A stretch of DNA of 64,000 nucleotides from contig NZ_KE383856.1 of NCBI RefSeq assembly GCF_000422485.1, forward strand, positions 18,568 through 82,567, in the 5' to 3' direction. Of the stretch, positions 50,025 to 60,100 are shown in pieces (position 1 is the stretch's first letter; every line of letters starts with the position of its first letter). The notes under the pieces are model-generated. The model did no database searches. It had not been told where the DNA came from and saw only the letters and a list, made by a program, of their open reading frames with translations. The DNA comes from Paenibacillus pasadenensis DSM 19293 (lineage in GTDB: Bacteria > Bacillota > Bacilli > Paenibacillales > Paenibacillaceae). The translations under genes and the position numbers were made by a program.

Positions 50025-51833
50025 ATGATCCACAAGACCCGGACGAAAAGGCTCGGCACGCGCTTCATCGCGCTGTTTCTCGCCGCTACGCTGCCCTTGC
50101 TGCTTTTGCTGCTGGCGGCGGGCCACTACGCACAGTCGGTCGTGCTCGCGCAGGTTGCCAGCTCCTACCGGAATCTGGTCGACTCCAACCTGCAGATGAT
50201 CGAGAGGAGCCTCGGCGACATTACGACCAACATGGTCTTCATCGCCGAGCATGACGAGAACTTCCGCAAGTTCGGCGCGGCAGGACTGTCGGATTCGGAC
50301 GCTTTTTTCGCAGAGATGGAGCTGCTCCAGCGGAACACGGCCTATCGCTCCTACTATCATACCGTCGACATGTTCTACATCTACTCCCGAGCCAGCGGCC
50401 GGCTCGCCGCGACCAACGTCATTCCCGGCTCCGACCATGACCAGGTGGGAAGCTGGATCACCGGCTCCTTGAACGACCCGGAGAGGAGCAAGGCGCTCCT
50501 GTACAAGTGGTCGACGGTGCGTATCGGCAGCCAGTCCTTCCTCCATCGCGCCGTCAGCGACGAGATGGGCGCGGGTACGTTCATCGGCGCTCTGATCAAC
50601 GTCAATACGCTCCGCATCCCGCTGTCGGGGCTGGACCTGAGCCAGGGCGGCGACCTGCTGCTCGCCTCGCCCGACGGGACCGTCCTGACCGACCGGTCCG
50701 CCGAGCTGAGTCCGGCGTTCCGCCTCCCGCCGGAGCGGCTGGCGCAGGACGCTTCCTTTTCCTATGCCGATGGCGGGCGCAAGCTGTTCGTCGTGACGAG
50801 CCGCTCGGAGACGGCCGGCCTCAGCATGGCGGTCGTGCTGCCCTCGTCCGAGCTGCTGCGAGGATTAAAGGGATTCCAGACGCTTGTCAGCCTGCTGCCG
50901 CTGTTCGTCCTCGTCATCCTGCTCGCCTATCTCGTCATGCTGCGCCGGATCATCTACCGCCCGATCCTGCAGCTGCTCGGCGCGATCCGGCGGACGAAGG
51001 ACGGGGACATGGAGATGAAGCTGCCGGGCTCGCCGATCGCCGAGTTCGACATCATCTACCGCACCTTCAACGGCATGGTGAAGGAGATCAAGGAGCTCAA
51101 GATCGACGTCTACGAGGAGCGGCTCCAGGCGCAGAAGGCGGAGCTCAAGCATCTGCAGCTGCAGATCAATCCCCATTTTTTCCTCAATACGATGAACATC
51201 ATCTACCAGCTGGCCAACACCGGACGCGACGAGCTCGTCAAGAAGACGGTCCGGCACATGGTCCGGTACTTCCGCTTCATGCTCGGCTCGAGCCGCGAGA
51301 CGATTCCGATGGCGGAGGAGCTGGAGCATATCCGCAACTACCTGGAGATCCAGAAGCTGCGCTACCAGGAAAGCTTCGCGTTCCGGATCGACATCGATCC
51401 GGAGCTGCTGGAGGCGCGCGTGCCGTCGCTGATCGTGCAGCCGTTCGTCGAGAACGCGATGCTGCACGGCATGAGCGTGCGGAAGGGAGAACCGTTCGAG
51501 CTGGCAATCTTCGTCTCGAAGGAGGACGGGGGGGAGAGGATGGCGGTCGAAGTGCGGGATAACGGCAAGGGAATGTCCCCGGAGCAGCGGCAGCTCCTCT
51601 CCTCGGACGGCCACGGACCGGGGGCGGACGACGCCCATATCGGCATCTGGAACGTCCGCAGGCGGCTGTCGATCCGCTACGGAGAGCGGGCTTCGCTGAC
51701 TTTCCGGGCAGCGGAGCCGAGAGGACTGCGGGCCTGCCTGGCGCTGCCGCTGGAGACGGAGGCGGCTGACGGGGGAGCGGACATGATTCAAAAAAGGAGC
51801 GTGAGGCCTCATGACGGAGCTGCTGATCGTTGA
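50025..51833 (+). CDS. YesM-type sensor histidine kinase
   Basis: A 602-aa membrane sensor. TM1 at about 15-37 (FIALFLAATLPLLLLLLAAG), an extracellular sensor to about 285, TM2 about 285-310 (LVSLLPLFVLVILLAYLVML) and a HAMP linker. The His_kinase domain has His384 in LQINPHFFLNTMNIIYQL, and the ATPase shows VQPFVENAMLHGM (N box) and VRDNGKGM (G box). YesM-type kinases sense extracellular sugars or binding-protein complexes and phosphorylate a YesN-type partner, here the overlapping downstream gene (23-bp overlap). Context: dextran and isomaltooligosaccharide use. Confidence 0.92.
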   Translation: MIHKTRTKRLGTRFIALFLAATLPLLLLLLAAGHYAQSVVLAQVASSYRNLVDSNLQMIERSLGDITTNMVFIAEHDENFRKFGAAGLSDSDAFFAEMELLQRNTAYRSYYHTVDMFYIYSRASGRLAATNVIPGSDHDQVGSWITGSLNDPERSKALLYKWSTVRIGSQSFLHRAVSDEMGAGTFIGALINVNTLRIPLSGLDLSQGGDLLLASPDGTVLTDRSAELSPAFRLPPERLAQDASFSYADGGRKLFVVTSRSETAGLSMAVVLPSSELLRGLKGFQTLVSLLPLFVLVILLAYLVMLRRIIYRPILQLLGAIRRTKDGDMEMKLPGSPIAEFDIIYRTFNGMVKEIKELKIDVYEERLQAQKAELKHLQLQINPHFFLNTMNIIYQLANTGRDELVKKTVRHMVRYFRFMLGSSRETIPMAEELEHIRNYLEIQKLRYQESFAFRIDIDPELLEARVPSLIVQPFVENAMLHGMSVRKGEPFELAIFVSKEDGGERMAVEVRDNGKGMSPEQRQLLSSDGHGPGADDAHIGIWNVRRRLSIRYGERASLTFRAAEPRGLRACLALPLETEAADGGADMIQKRSVRPHDGAADR

Positions 51834-53409
51834 TGACGAGCGGTTCGCGGTGGAGGGGATTCTGGCATGCGTCGACTGGCAGGCGCTCGGCATCGAGCGC
51901 GTGCACGCGGCCCTGCATGCGGACGAGGCGAAATCGCTGCTGAGCGAGCGCCGCGTCGGCATTCTCATCTGCGATATTGAGATGCCGGACGAGGACGGGC
52001 TGTCGCTCGTGCGCTGGACTAAGGAGCATTCCCCGCATACGCAAACGCTGTTCCTGACCTGCCACTCGGAGTTCTCGTTCGCCAAGCAGGCGATGCAGCT
52101 GGGCAGCTCCGACTACCTGCTCAAGCCGGTTGACAGCGAGGAGCTCGAGCAGGTCGTAGGCCGGATGCTGGGGACGATCCGGGAACGGGAGGAGGCGCTT
52201 CTGCGGGACGAGCAGTACCGGAACGACAGGGAGTGGTGGAGAAAGCAGCGTCCGCTGCTGGCCGAACGCTTCTGGCAGGATCTGCTGTCGCGTCGCATTC
52301 TCTCGTTCGGCGATTTTCTGGAGCGCTCGCTGAAGGACGCGCAGCTGGAGCTCGCGCCCTCCTCCCGCGCAATGCCGATTCTCGTCAGCATCGAGGAGTG
52401 GCTGAAGCCGCTCGAGGGCCGCGACGAGGACATCATGGAATACGCCGTGCGCAAGGCGGCCGGGGAGATCCTGCTGGACGGGCTGGACGGCCACGTCGCC
52501 CAGGATCGCAGCGGCGTGCTGATCGCCATCGCCTGCTCCGGCGAGGAGCTCGCGGCGGAGCGCTGGCGAAACGCGGCGTACAAGCTGATCGCCGTATGCG
52601 AAGCTCATTTCTACTGCAGGGCATCCTGCTACATCGGGCGGTTCGTGCCGCTGCCGGAGCTTCCGCGATGCGCCGAGCAGCTGCGCGGACTGGAGCGCAC
52701 CCGTCTCGGACCGAAAGGATCGGTCGTCGTCTATGAGCCGCAGCCATCCCGCCTTCCGGGCGGGGATCATTCCGACAGCCTCGACGCGCCGCTGCTAGCG
52801 TCGCTCTTGCTGGCGGGGGACGGCGCGGGAGCTTCGGAGCTGATCCTGCGAAGCGTCGAGCCGCTAGGGGCGAGTCCCGCGCTCCAGCTGCGGCAGATCG
52901 AGCGGTACTGCCAGGACACGCTGCACGCTGTCTACAGCTTCCTGCAGGCCAAGGGCATCCCGGCCGCGGCGGTGCCGCAGTTCTCGCTCTGGGAATCGGC
53001 ACGGATCCGCAGCCTGACGCAGTACCGGAGCTGGGCGGAAAATATCGTCTTCGCCGTTCTGGAAGCCGCCTTCTCGCCCAAGGAGGAGGACGGAGCCGTG
53101 CGCAAGGCGGTCCAGTTCATACACGAGAACGTCGAGGAGGATATTTCACGGGACGACGTAGCGGCGCATGTGCATCTGAACCCGGCTTATCTGTCCCGGC
53201 TGTTCAAGAAGCAAACGGGCTCGAGCCTGATCGACTGCCTGATTGCAGCCAAGTTGGACCGGGCCCGGCAGCTGCTCGGCGATCCGTCGATCACGGTAGC
53301 GGCCGCCGCCCAGCAGGTCGGATACAGCAACTTTTCCCATTTCACCAAAATGTTCAAGAAGCAGTTCGGCGTCAATCCGCAGGAATACCGGATGTCACGA
53401 AACGACTAG
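51811..53409 (+). CDS. YesN-type response regulator
   Basis: A 532-aa response regulator. Receiver domain 1 to about 120 (LLIVDDERFAVEGILACVDW; phospho-acceptor Asp55 in LICDIEMPDEDG; Lys in DYLLKPVDS), a long middle region of about 290 residues, and an AraC-type DNA-binding domain from about 430 (FIHENVEEDISRDDVAAHVH, then AAQQVGYSNFSHFTKMFKKQ, FGVNPQEYR). ATG 51811 after AAAAAAGGAG, inside the kinase gene. It should activate the importer and GH66 genes downstream. Confidence 0.93.
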   Translation: MTELLIVDDERFAVEGILACVDWQALGIERVHAALHADEAKSLLSERRVGILICDIEMPDEDGLSLVRWTKEHSPHTQTLFLTCHSEFSFAKQAMQLGSSDYLLKPVDSEELEQVVGRMLGTIREREEALLRDEQYRNDREWWRKQRPLLAERFWQDLLSRRILSFGDFLERSLKDAQLELAPSSRAMPILVSIEEWLKPLEGRDEDIMEYAVRKAAGEILLDGLDGHVAQDRSGVLIAIACSGEELAAERWRNAAYKLIAVCEAHFYCRASCYIGRFVPLPELPRCAEQLRGLERTRLGPKGSVVVYEPQPSRLPGGDHSDSLDAPLLASLLLAGDGAGASELILRSVEPLGASPALQLRQIERYCQDTLHAVYSFLQAKGIPAAAVPQFSLWESARIRSLTQYRSWAENIVFAVLEAAFSPKEEDGAVRKAVQFIHENVEEDISRDDVAAHVHLNPAYLSRLFKKQTGSSLIDCLIAAKLDRARQLLGDPSITVAAAAQQVGYSNFSHFTKMFKKQFGVNPQEYRMSRND

Positions 53410-53423
53410 GGAGAGGTATCAAA

Positions 53424-53440
53424 AACGGCGGAGCGCCGTT
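53424..53440 (+). terminator. weak hairpin after response-regulator gene
   Basis: AACGGCG (53424-53430), GAG loop, CGCCGTT (53434-53440), no T-run; probably an mRNA-processing or attenuation hairpin. A TATACT at 53452-53457 downstream may be the -10 of a promoter for the importer. Confidence 0.4.
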
Positions 53441-53495
53441 GTCTGCCTCTCTATACTAAGGTCATGGAAACCAAACCGACAAGAAGGTGGACGAA

Positions 53496-54479
53496 GTGGC
53501 TGCAGTAGATTTCGCGCAACAAACTCAAGAAGAGCTGCCCGAGCCAAGGGCGAAGGCGCGTCCGAGGCGGGGGCTGAAGCAGGCCTGGCAGTACCGGGCG
53601 CTCATCGTCCTGGCTCTGCCGGCGATCCTCATGCTCTTCATCAACAACTATTTGCCGATGTTCGGCATTTTCCTCGCCTTCAAGGATCTGAACTATACCG
53701 AGGGCATCTGGGGCAGCGCCTGGGTCGGGCTCAAGAACTTCGAGTTCCTGTTCGCCTCCAACGACGTGTGGCGCATCATCAAGCATACGCTGCTGTACAA
53801 CCTCGCCTTCCTCGTCTTGGGCACCGTTCTGGCCGTGCTGCTGGCGATCGTGCTCAACGAGGTGCGAAGCCGCATCCTGTCCAGGTTTTTCCAGAGCGCG
53901 GCAATCCTGCCGAACTTCGTTTCGATGGTCATCGTCGGCTACCTCGTATTCGGCTTCCTCAATCCGGATCTCGGCTTCGTGAACAAGTCGATCCTGGAGC
54001 CGATGGGCAAAGATCCGGTCGCCTGGTACGCCTCGCCGGAATACTGGCCTTACATCCTCCTCCTCGTCAATACGTGGAAGACGGTCGGCTACTCGGCCAT
54101 CGTCTATCTGGCGGCGATCGTCGGACTCGACCAGGAATACTACGAGGCGGCGCGCATCGACGGAGCGAGCCGCTGGCAGCAGATGACCAAGATTACCGTG
54201 CCGCTCATCACGCCGGTCATCATCATCCTGACGCTGCTCGCGATCGGACGCATCTTCAATGCCGACTTCGGCCTGTTCTACCAGGCGACGATGGCGTCCT
54301 CGATGCTCAAGGAAACGACCGAGGTCATCGATACCTACGTCTACAACGCCCTGCTCGTCACGGGCGATACCGGTCTGGCCTCGTCCGCAGGCCTGATGCA
54401 GTCGATCGTCGGCTTCGTGCTCGTCCTCACCGTCAACTACGTCGTGCGCAAAATCAGCAAAGAGAACGCGCTGTTCTAA
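53496..54479 (+). CDS. sugar ABC permease (LplB type)
   Basis: A 327-aa permease of the MUT/LplB-type complex-sugar importer, about six helices from about residue 30 (ALIVLALPAILMLFINNYLPM). EAA loop: YYEAARIDGASRWQQMTKIT near residue 210; C-terminus NYVVRKISKENALF is diagnostic of LplB-type permeases. GTG 53496 preferred (AGAAGGTGG just upstream); GTG 53487 also possible. First gene of the importer operon. Confidence 0.9.
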   Translation: MAAVDFAQQTQEELPEPRAKARPRRGLKQAWQYRALIVLALPAILMLFINNYLPMFGIFLAFKDLNYTEGIWGSAWVGLKNFEFLFASNDVWRIIKHTLLYNLAFLVLGTVLAVLLAIVLNEVRSRILSRFFQSAAILPNFVSMVIVGYLVFGFLNPDLGFVNKSILEPMGKDPVAWYASPEYWPYILLLVNTWKTVGYSAIVYLAAIVGLDQEYYEAARIDGASRWQQMTKITVPLITPVIIILTLLAIGRIFNADFGLFYQATMASSMLKETTEVIDTYVYNALLVTGDTGLASSAGLMQSIVGFVLVLTVNYVVRKISKENALF

Positions 54480-54494
54480 GGAGGATGCGGCATC

Positions 54495-55373
54495 TTGGAC
54501 AATAAACGAACGAATCCCTTCATCATCATCGGGCTGAGCCTGTTCAGCCTCGCCTGCATCCTGCCATTCTGGCTCGTGTTCACGATCTCGATCTCCAATG
54601 AAACGGACGTGACGAAGCACGGATACAGCTTCTGGCCGAAGCAGATCGACCTGGTCGCCTACCGCTATCTGCTGCAGGACTCCGCGTCGATCCTGCGGGC
54701 GTACGGCGTGACGATCCTCGTCACGATCATCGGCGTCGCGGTCAGCCTGTTCATTACCTCGGCGCTCGCCTACACGCTGTCCCGCAAGGATTTTCCTTAC
54801 CGGGGCGCGCTCAGTTTCTATGTTTTCTTCACGATGCTGTTCTCGGGCGGCCTGCTTCCCTGGTATCTGGTGTACACCCGCTTCCTCGGCGTCCAGGATA
54901 CGCTGCTGGCGCTCATTCTGCCCGGCCTGATCGGCGGCTTCAACGTGCTGATCATGCGGACGTTCTTCACGAACAGCATCCCCCCGTCCCTCATCGACTC
55001 CGCACAGATCGACGGGGCGAGCGAGTACCGCACCTATTTCAGCATCATCCTGCCGCTGTCGCTGCCGGTCATGGCGACGATCGGGCTGTTCACCATCGTC
55101 GCGTACTGGAACGACTGGTTCACCAGCCTTGTGTTCATCAACAACGAGAAGCTGTACTCGCTGCAGTACCTGCTCAACAAGACGCTGATGAACGCGGCGT
55201 TCCTGCAGGCGATCGCCGACAAGGCGTACAGCAATACCGCGACCGTCGCGCAGCCGCTGGAATCGATCCGGATGGCAATGGCGATGGTGGCGATCGGGCC
55301 GCTCGTGCTCGTGTTCCCCTTCCTGCAGAAATACTTCGTCAAAGGCTTGACGGTAGGGGCAGTCAAAGGCTGA
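54495..55373 (+). CDS. sugar ABC permease (YtcP/LplC type)
   Basis: A 292-aa partner permease with six helices from about residue 8 (PFIIIGLSLFSLACILPFWL). EAA loop: LIDSAQIDGASEYRTYFSII near residue 175; C-terminus PFLQKYFVKGLTVGAVKG is the typical ending. TTG start at 54495 with AAGGAGGATG upstream. Followed by the binding-protein gene after 61 nt. Confidence 0.9.
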   Translation: MDNKRTNPFIIIGLSLFSLACILPFWLVFTISISNETDVTKHGYSFWPKQIDLVAYRYLLQDSASILRAYGVTILVTIIGVAVSLFITSALAYTLSRKDFPYRGALSFYVFFTMLFSGGLLPWYLVYTRFLGVQDTLLALILPGLIGGFNVLIMRTFFTNSIPPSLIDSAQIDGASEYRTYFSIILPLSLPVMATIGLFTIVAYWNDWFTSLVFINNEKLYSLQYLLNKTLMNAAFLQAIADKAYSNTATVAQPLESIRMAMAMVAIGPLVLVFPFLQKYFVKGLTVGAVKG

Positions 55374-55434
55374 TTCCGGCTCCGGCCGGTTGAGCACATA
55401 GAAGAAAACAGGCATTCAAGGGGAGGCAATATTC

Positions 55435-57021
55435 ATGAAACGATGGAAGAAACGCTCCACGATGCTGACCGCGCTGCTGCTTACGGCGGCGCTCGGTGCG
55501 GCAGGCTGCTCCGGCGGCAACGGCGGCGAAGGCCAGAACGGCGCGGCCGGCATCTCGCCGGCTCCTTCGTCCGACGGAACGAAAGCGCTTGCGCCATACG
55601 AGGTCGTCATGGTGTATCCGGACGGACCGCAGAACGATCTCGGCACGGTCCAAAGCGCGATGAACGATTACCTGAAGCAGACCTATCCCGAGATGAACGT
55701 GTCGGTCAAGCTGAATCCGATCGACTGGGGCGCCTGGAGCGACAAGACGAACCTGATGATGGCGTCCAGCGAGAAGTTCGACCTGATCTTTACGGCAGAC
55801 TGGCTTGGCTTCAACCAGCAGGTGACCAAGGGCGGCCTGCTGCCGCTGGACGATCTGCTCGCCAAGTACGGACCGGACATCGAGGCGGTCGAGAAGGACT
55901 TCCATGACCCGGCCAAGCGCGGCGGCAAGCTGTACGGCATCCATACGCATCAGGAGCTCGGCGGCACGCAGGGCGTCTATGTCGACAAGGCGCTGGCGGA
56001 GAAGCATGGCTTCGATCTCAGCGTGTTCAAGGAAGGCAAAGTCGAAGCGCTGGAGCCGATGCTCGCGGCGATCAAGGACAAGGAGCCGGGCGTCACGCCG
56101 CTCGTCGCGCCGAGCTTCCCGCTCGAGGCCTACTACGGCTCGGGCACGACGGATGCGATCGCCAGCGTCGCCGTCCTGAACGTGCTGAATACGGACCCGG
56201 ACGACTTCACGGTCGTCAATACGTTCACGACGCCGCGCTACATGGAGCTGGCCAAGCTGACCCACAAGTGGTTCAAGGCGGGCTACATCAACAAGGACGC
56301 GCTGACGCCGGGACTGGACGTGTGGAAGAAGTTCCAGGCCGGCAAGGCGTTCGCGTTCGTCGGCGACATGGACATCATCGCCGACATGTCGATCGGCTCC
56401 GTGGCGACATCGCCGAACGGCACGCTCAAGGCGGGACGGGAAGTGCTGCAGATTCCGCTCAACATCGACCGCCTCCAGACCGGCAAGATGACGGCGACGA
56501 TGCAGGCGATCTCCAAGACGAGCAAGGACCCGGCCCGCGCCATGATGCTGCTGAACCTGTTCTACAAGGACAAAGAACTGCTCACGCTGTTCAACTTCGG
56601 CGTCGAGGGCAAGCACTATGTGCTGCAGGACGGCCAGATCGCGCTGCCGGAAGGCAAGACGAGCAGCGATGTCGGCTACAGCCACGACATCATGTGGCAG
56701 ATCGGCAACCAGATGCTCAACTACACCCGCGTCGGCGAAGATCCGAACAAATACGAGAACTACAAGAAGTTCAACGAGGCGATCTCGCAAAATCCTTCCC
56801 GCATCTTCGGCTTCATCTTTGATCCGGAGCCGGTCAAGAACGAGATGATCGCGATCGACACGGCCATCAAGCCTTATGTCGACGGCATCAAGTCCGGCCA
56901 GCTCGATCCGGAGGAGAACGTCCCGAAAATGCTGGACAAGATGAAGGCGGCTGGCTCCGATAAAGTGATCGCCGAAGCGCAGAAGCAGCTGGACGCCTGG
57001 AGACAGGCCAACGGCAAGTAG
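55435..57021 (+). CDS. oligosaccharide-binding lipoprotein (LipO type)
   Basis: A 528-aa family 1 extracellular solute-binding protein of the large LplA/LipO type. Lipobox LGAAGC (Cys near residue 24), then YEVVMVYPDGPQNDLGTVQS, IDWGAWSDKTNLMMASSEKF, DLIFTADWLGFNQQVTKGGL and MLDKMKAAGSDKVIAEAQKQ. By position between LplB/YtcP permeases and GH66 enzymes, its ligand is probably isomaltooligosaccharide. ATG 55435 after AAGGGGAGG. A hairpin follows before the GH66 gene. No ATPase gene in the operon. Confidence 0.92.
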   Translation: MKRWKKRSTMLTALLLTAALGAAGCSGGNGGEGQNGAAGISPAPSSDGTKALAPYEVVMVYPDGPQNDLGTVQSAMNDYLKQTYPEMNVSVKLNPIDWGAWSDKTNLMMASSEKFDLIFTADWLGFNQQVTKGGLLPLDDLLAKYGPDIEAVEKDFHDPAKRGGKLYGIHTHQELGGTQGVYVDKALAEKHGFDLSVFKEGKVEALEPMLAAIKDKEPGVTPLVAPSFPLEAYYGSGTTDAIASVAVLNVLNTDPDDFTVVNTFTTPRYMELAKLTHKWFKAGYINKDALTPGLDVWKKFQAGKAFAFVGDMDIIADMSIGSVATSPNGTLKAGREVLQIPLNIDRLQTGKMTATMQAISKTSKDPARAMMLLNLFYKDKELLTLFNFGVEGKHYVLQDGQIALPEGKTSSDVGYSHDIMWQIGNQMLNYTRVGEDPNKYENYKKFNEAISQNPSRIFGFIFDPEPVKNEMIAIDTAIKPYVDGIKSGQLDPEENVPKMLDKMKAAGSDKVIAEAQKQLDAWRQANGK

Positions 57022-57041
57022 GAAGAGAGACAGCAGGTTTG

Positions 57042-57076
57042 AGCAAGGGCATGCCGGTTCGCGGGATGCCCTTGCT
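57042..57076 (+). terminator. stem-loop between binding protein and GH66 gene
   Basis: AGCAAGGGCAT (57042-57052) pairs perfectly with ATGCCCTTGCT (57066-57076); only TTTG follows. It probably lowers read-through into the very long GH66 gene or protects the binding-protein mRNA. Confidence 0.65.
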
Positions 57077-57122
57077 TTGCATCCATAGCCTCACCCCTAT
57101 CCATGCTTGATCAAGGAGGAAC

Positions 57123-60100
57123 ATGATGAGACCTATCGTCAAACATGCCGCTCGCGCCATGGCGGCCGCGCTTGCCCTGCAAGCGGTCCTGCCGGGAGCG
57201 ATTTCCTGGAACGCGGCACGAGCCGCTGCGGCGGCGCAGATTGCCGGTCCCGCAGCATCCGTTCCGGCGTCGCCGATCGAATCGCTGGCTGTAGGCAAAG
57301 CCCGCTATGCTCCGGGCGAGGCGGCGCAGCTGACGCTGCGCTTCCGCGACGAGCAGCCTTGGCAAGGCCAGCTGCATGTCGAGATCCACCATCTGAACCG
57401 GCTGATTGCCCAAGGAACGAAAACAATCCAGGCGCAGCCGGGACAAGGAGAGCTGTCCTTCAGCTGGAACCCGCCGGACAGGGACTTCACCGGTTATCTG
57501 GTCAAGGCTTGGCTGAAAGGCAGGGAAGAGGAGGCAGTTACGGCGGCCATTGACGTTTCGAGCGATTGGAAGCGCTTCCCCCGATATGGCTATGTGAGCG
57601 AGTTCCCGAGAGAGACGGCGGCCGAAAGCGACGCCAAGCTGAAACAGCTCTCGCAGGAGTATTACTTGAACGGCTACCAGTTCTACGACTGGATGTGGCG
57701 CCACGATGTCAGCGTCTATTCCAAAACCGATGCCAGCGGCAAGCCGGTCCGGGACGAGCAAGGGAATTTCGTCACGGAAGCCATTACGCCCGAGGCGCAT
57801 TATGCCGATCTGCTCGGGCGGGACTTGTATCCGCTCTCGATCAAGCAGCAGGTGGCGGCGGCGCAAAAGTACGGCTCTGCTGCGATGGCCTATCAGATGA
57901 ACTATGCGGCCCGCGAGAACTACGAGGACTTCGGCGTGTCGCCGAGATGGGGCCTGTTCAAGGCCAAGCCGGATCCCGCCGAGCCGCAGAAGAGCCAGGA
58001 CGGCTTCACTTTCGACGTGAACGGCAAGACGACCTCGTTGTTCCTGCAGGATCCGGGCAACCCGGAATGGCAGCGGTACATCGCCGGACAGTTCGTCCGG
58101 GCAGCGAACGAGTTCGGCTTCGACGGAATGCATCTGGACCAGTGGGGGGCGAACGACAAGAACTTCCTCTACGGGTATGACGGCAGCCAGCGCTACTACT
58201 CGCTCGACTACGACAAGATCATCAACGCGACCAAGGACGCGTTGGCCGCCAACGATCCGGCGAAAAGCGACGTCACCTTCAACATGGTCGGAGGCAACGC
58301 CGAGTACAGCGCGGTGCCGAATCCGGCGACCAAGACCGATTTCGACTACAGCGAGATCTGGAGCGACCGCAACCATTACCGTGACCTGCAGAAGGTCGTC
58401 GAGGATACCCGGTCCAAAAACGGCGGCAAGGCGATGGTCATCGCCGGCTACATGAACTACAAGATGGCGACCGGGGTCAAGACCCGCGGCACGGCTGCCC
58501 GGGACGTGCCGGCTGCAGCCGAGTCCCCGTCAAGGATCGCGAAGGCCCATGGCTGGGTCGGCAACTTCGGCCGCAAGGATACGGACGCGGTGACGTTCCG
58601 CGTCACGGTTCCTGCGGCCGGAAGCTATCGGCTCAAGCTCGGCTACGGCCATGGCAACGACGGAGGAGCTCCGGAAGGAAGGCTGGCCGTCAACGGCGCG
58701 ACGGCCGCAGCCGCGATTCCGTTCCCGGAGAAGACCGGATGGGGCGAGCCGACGGCGGAAGCGGTCGTCGAGGCCGCGCTTGTCAAAGGCGAGAACGAGG
58801 TCAGGCTGACGCTGAACACAAACGGGCTCTGGCTCAACCTGGCCAGCCTGACCGTCAGCGGCCACGGCTCCGACAAGCGGTACGACGCCGCGGACGCCGA
58901 GCTGGACAACGTCATCGTGGACCAGTACAGCCATGTGTACGGCTTCGAGACGAAGGGCGACACGATCCGCTTCGAGGTCGAAGCGCCGCAAGCGGGCGAC
59001 TATCCGCTGTCGTTCACCTATGCGTCCGACTGGCAGGAAGCATCTCGCGAGCTGAGGGTCGACGGGGAGCGGCAGGCAGACGTCGTATTCCCGGCGGCGG
59101 GCGGCTGGGAGTCGTTCGTCCCGTCCGGCGTGCTGGCCCAGGCGCGTCTCAAGGCCGGCAAGAACATCGTCGAGCTGCGCGCTCCGGCGGACGATCTGGG
59201 CATCAAGCTGCGGGACATGACGGTCGGAGACCAGAAGCTGCCCGCCTATTTCGCGGAAATACCTCCGGCCGCGAGCATCGTCCTGACGCCTTCGAGCACG
59301 GACAATTTCGGCCAGGCGGGACAGAGCGTCACCTACCGGGTCTATGCCGACCGAGCCGTGGATTCTATCGGCGTGCTCTACCGCACGGACAACGAGCCCG
59401 CCCTCTCCGTGAAGGTCGACGGCCAGCCTGCGCCTCAGGCGCAGCAGGTGCCGTTCTCCCGCACGCCGGGCGGCTGGGGCGGAGACATGCAGCTCAAGCT
59501 GCTGCCGCTCCGCCTGGAAGCCGGAGCGCATGAGGTGCGGCTGGAAATGGCGACTTCGGGCCAGTACGCGAACGTAGCCGGCATCGTAGCAGACGGACGG
59601 CTGTACAGCTCCGGCGGCGCGGCGCCGGAGGGCGGCGTCCAGCCTGTCGTCGGGTACGCTTCCGGCTTCGACAACGTGAACGACCGCGTCGCCTTCGAGG
59701 TGCAGGCGCCGGAGGACGGCCTCTACGATCTCGACTGGATCTACCGCGCCCAAGGACAGGCAGCCGCGGTCCGCAGCGTGTCGGTGAACGGCAGCGCCGC
59801 CGGCGAGCTGACGCTCGATCCGGCCGCAGCGTGGACGGACAAGCGCCAGGCGGGCGTCGCGCTTCGCCAGGGCAGCAACGTCGTCGTCATCAGTCAGGAG
59901 GCCGGGCAGGCAGGCTCGATCCAGCTGGACCGGCTGGACGTACGGCCGGCGCAAGGCTCCGGTGCCGTTCGGAGCTATGAGGCGGAAAACCCGCGAAGTG
60001 ACACGAGCTTCGCTCTCGTCAAGGACACGGTCGTGAACTTCGGCGAGGTCGGGCAGCAGGTCACGTACCCGCTCGAAGTGCCGGCCGCGGGCGAGCAGAG

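Noticed and set aside
47208-50546. 1112-codon reverse open frame
   Set aside because: Antisense shadow of lacI, the glucosidase and the sensor kinase, all of which have clear motifs; the reverse translation is Arg/His/Leu-rich without domains.
53451-55415. 654-codon reverse open frame
   Set aside because: Antisense to the LplB/YtcP permeases; composition (Asp/Arg/His-rich) is typical of a shadow.
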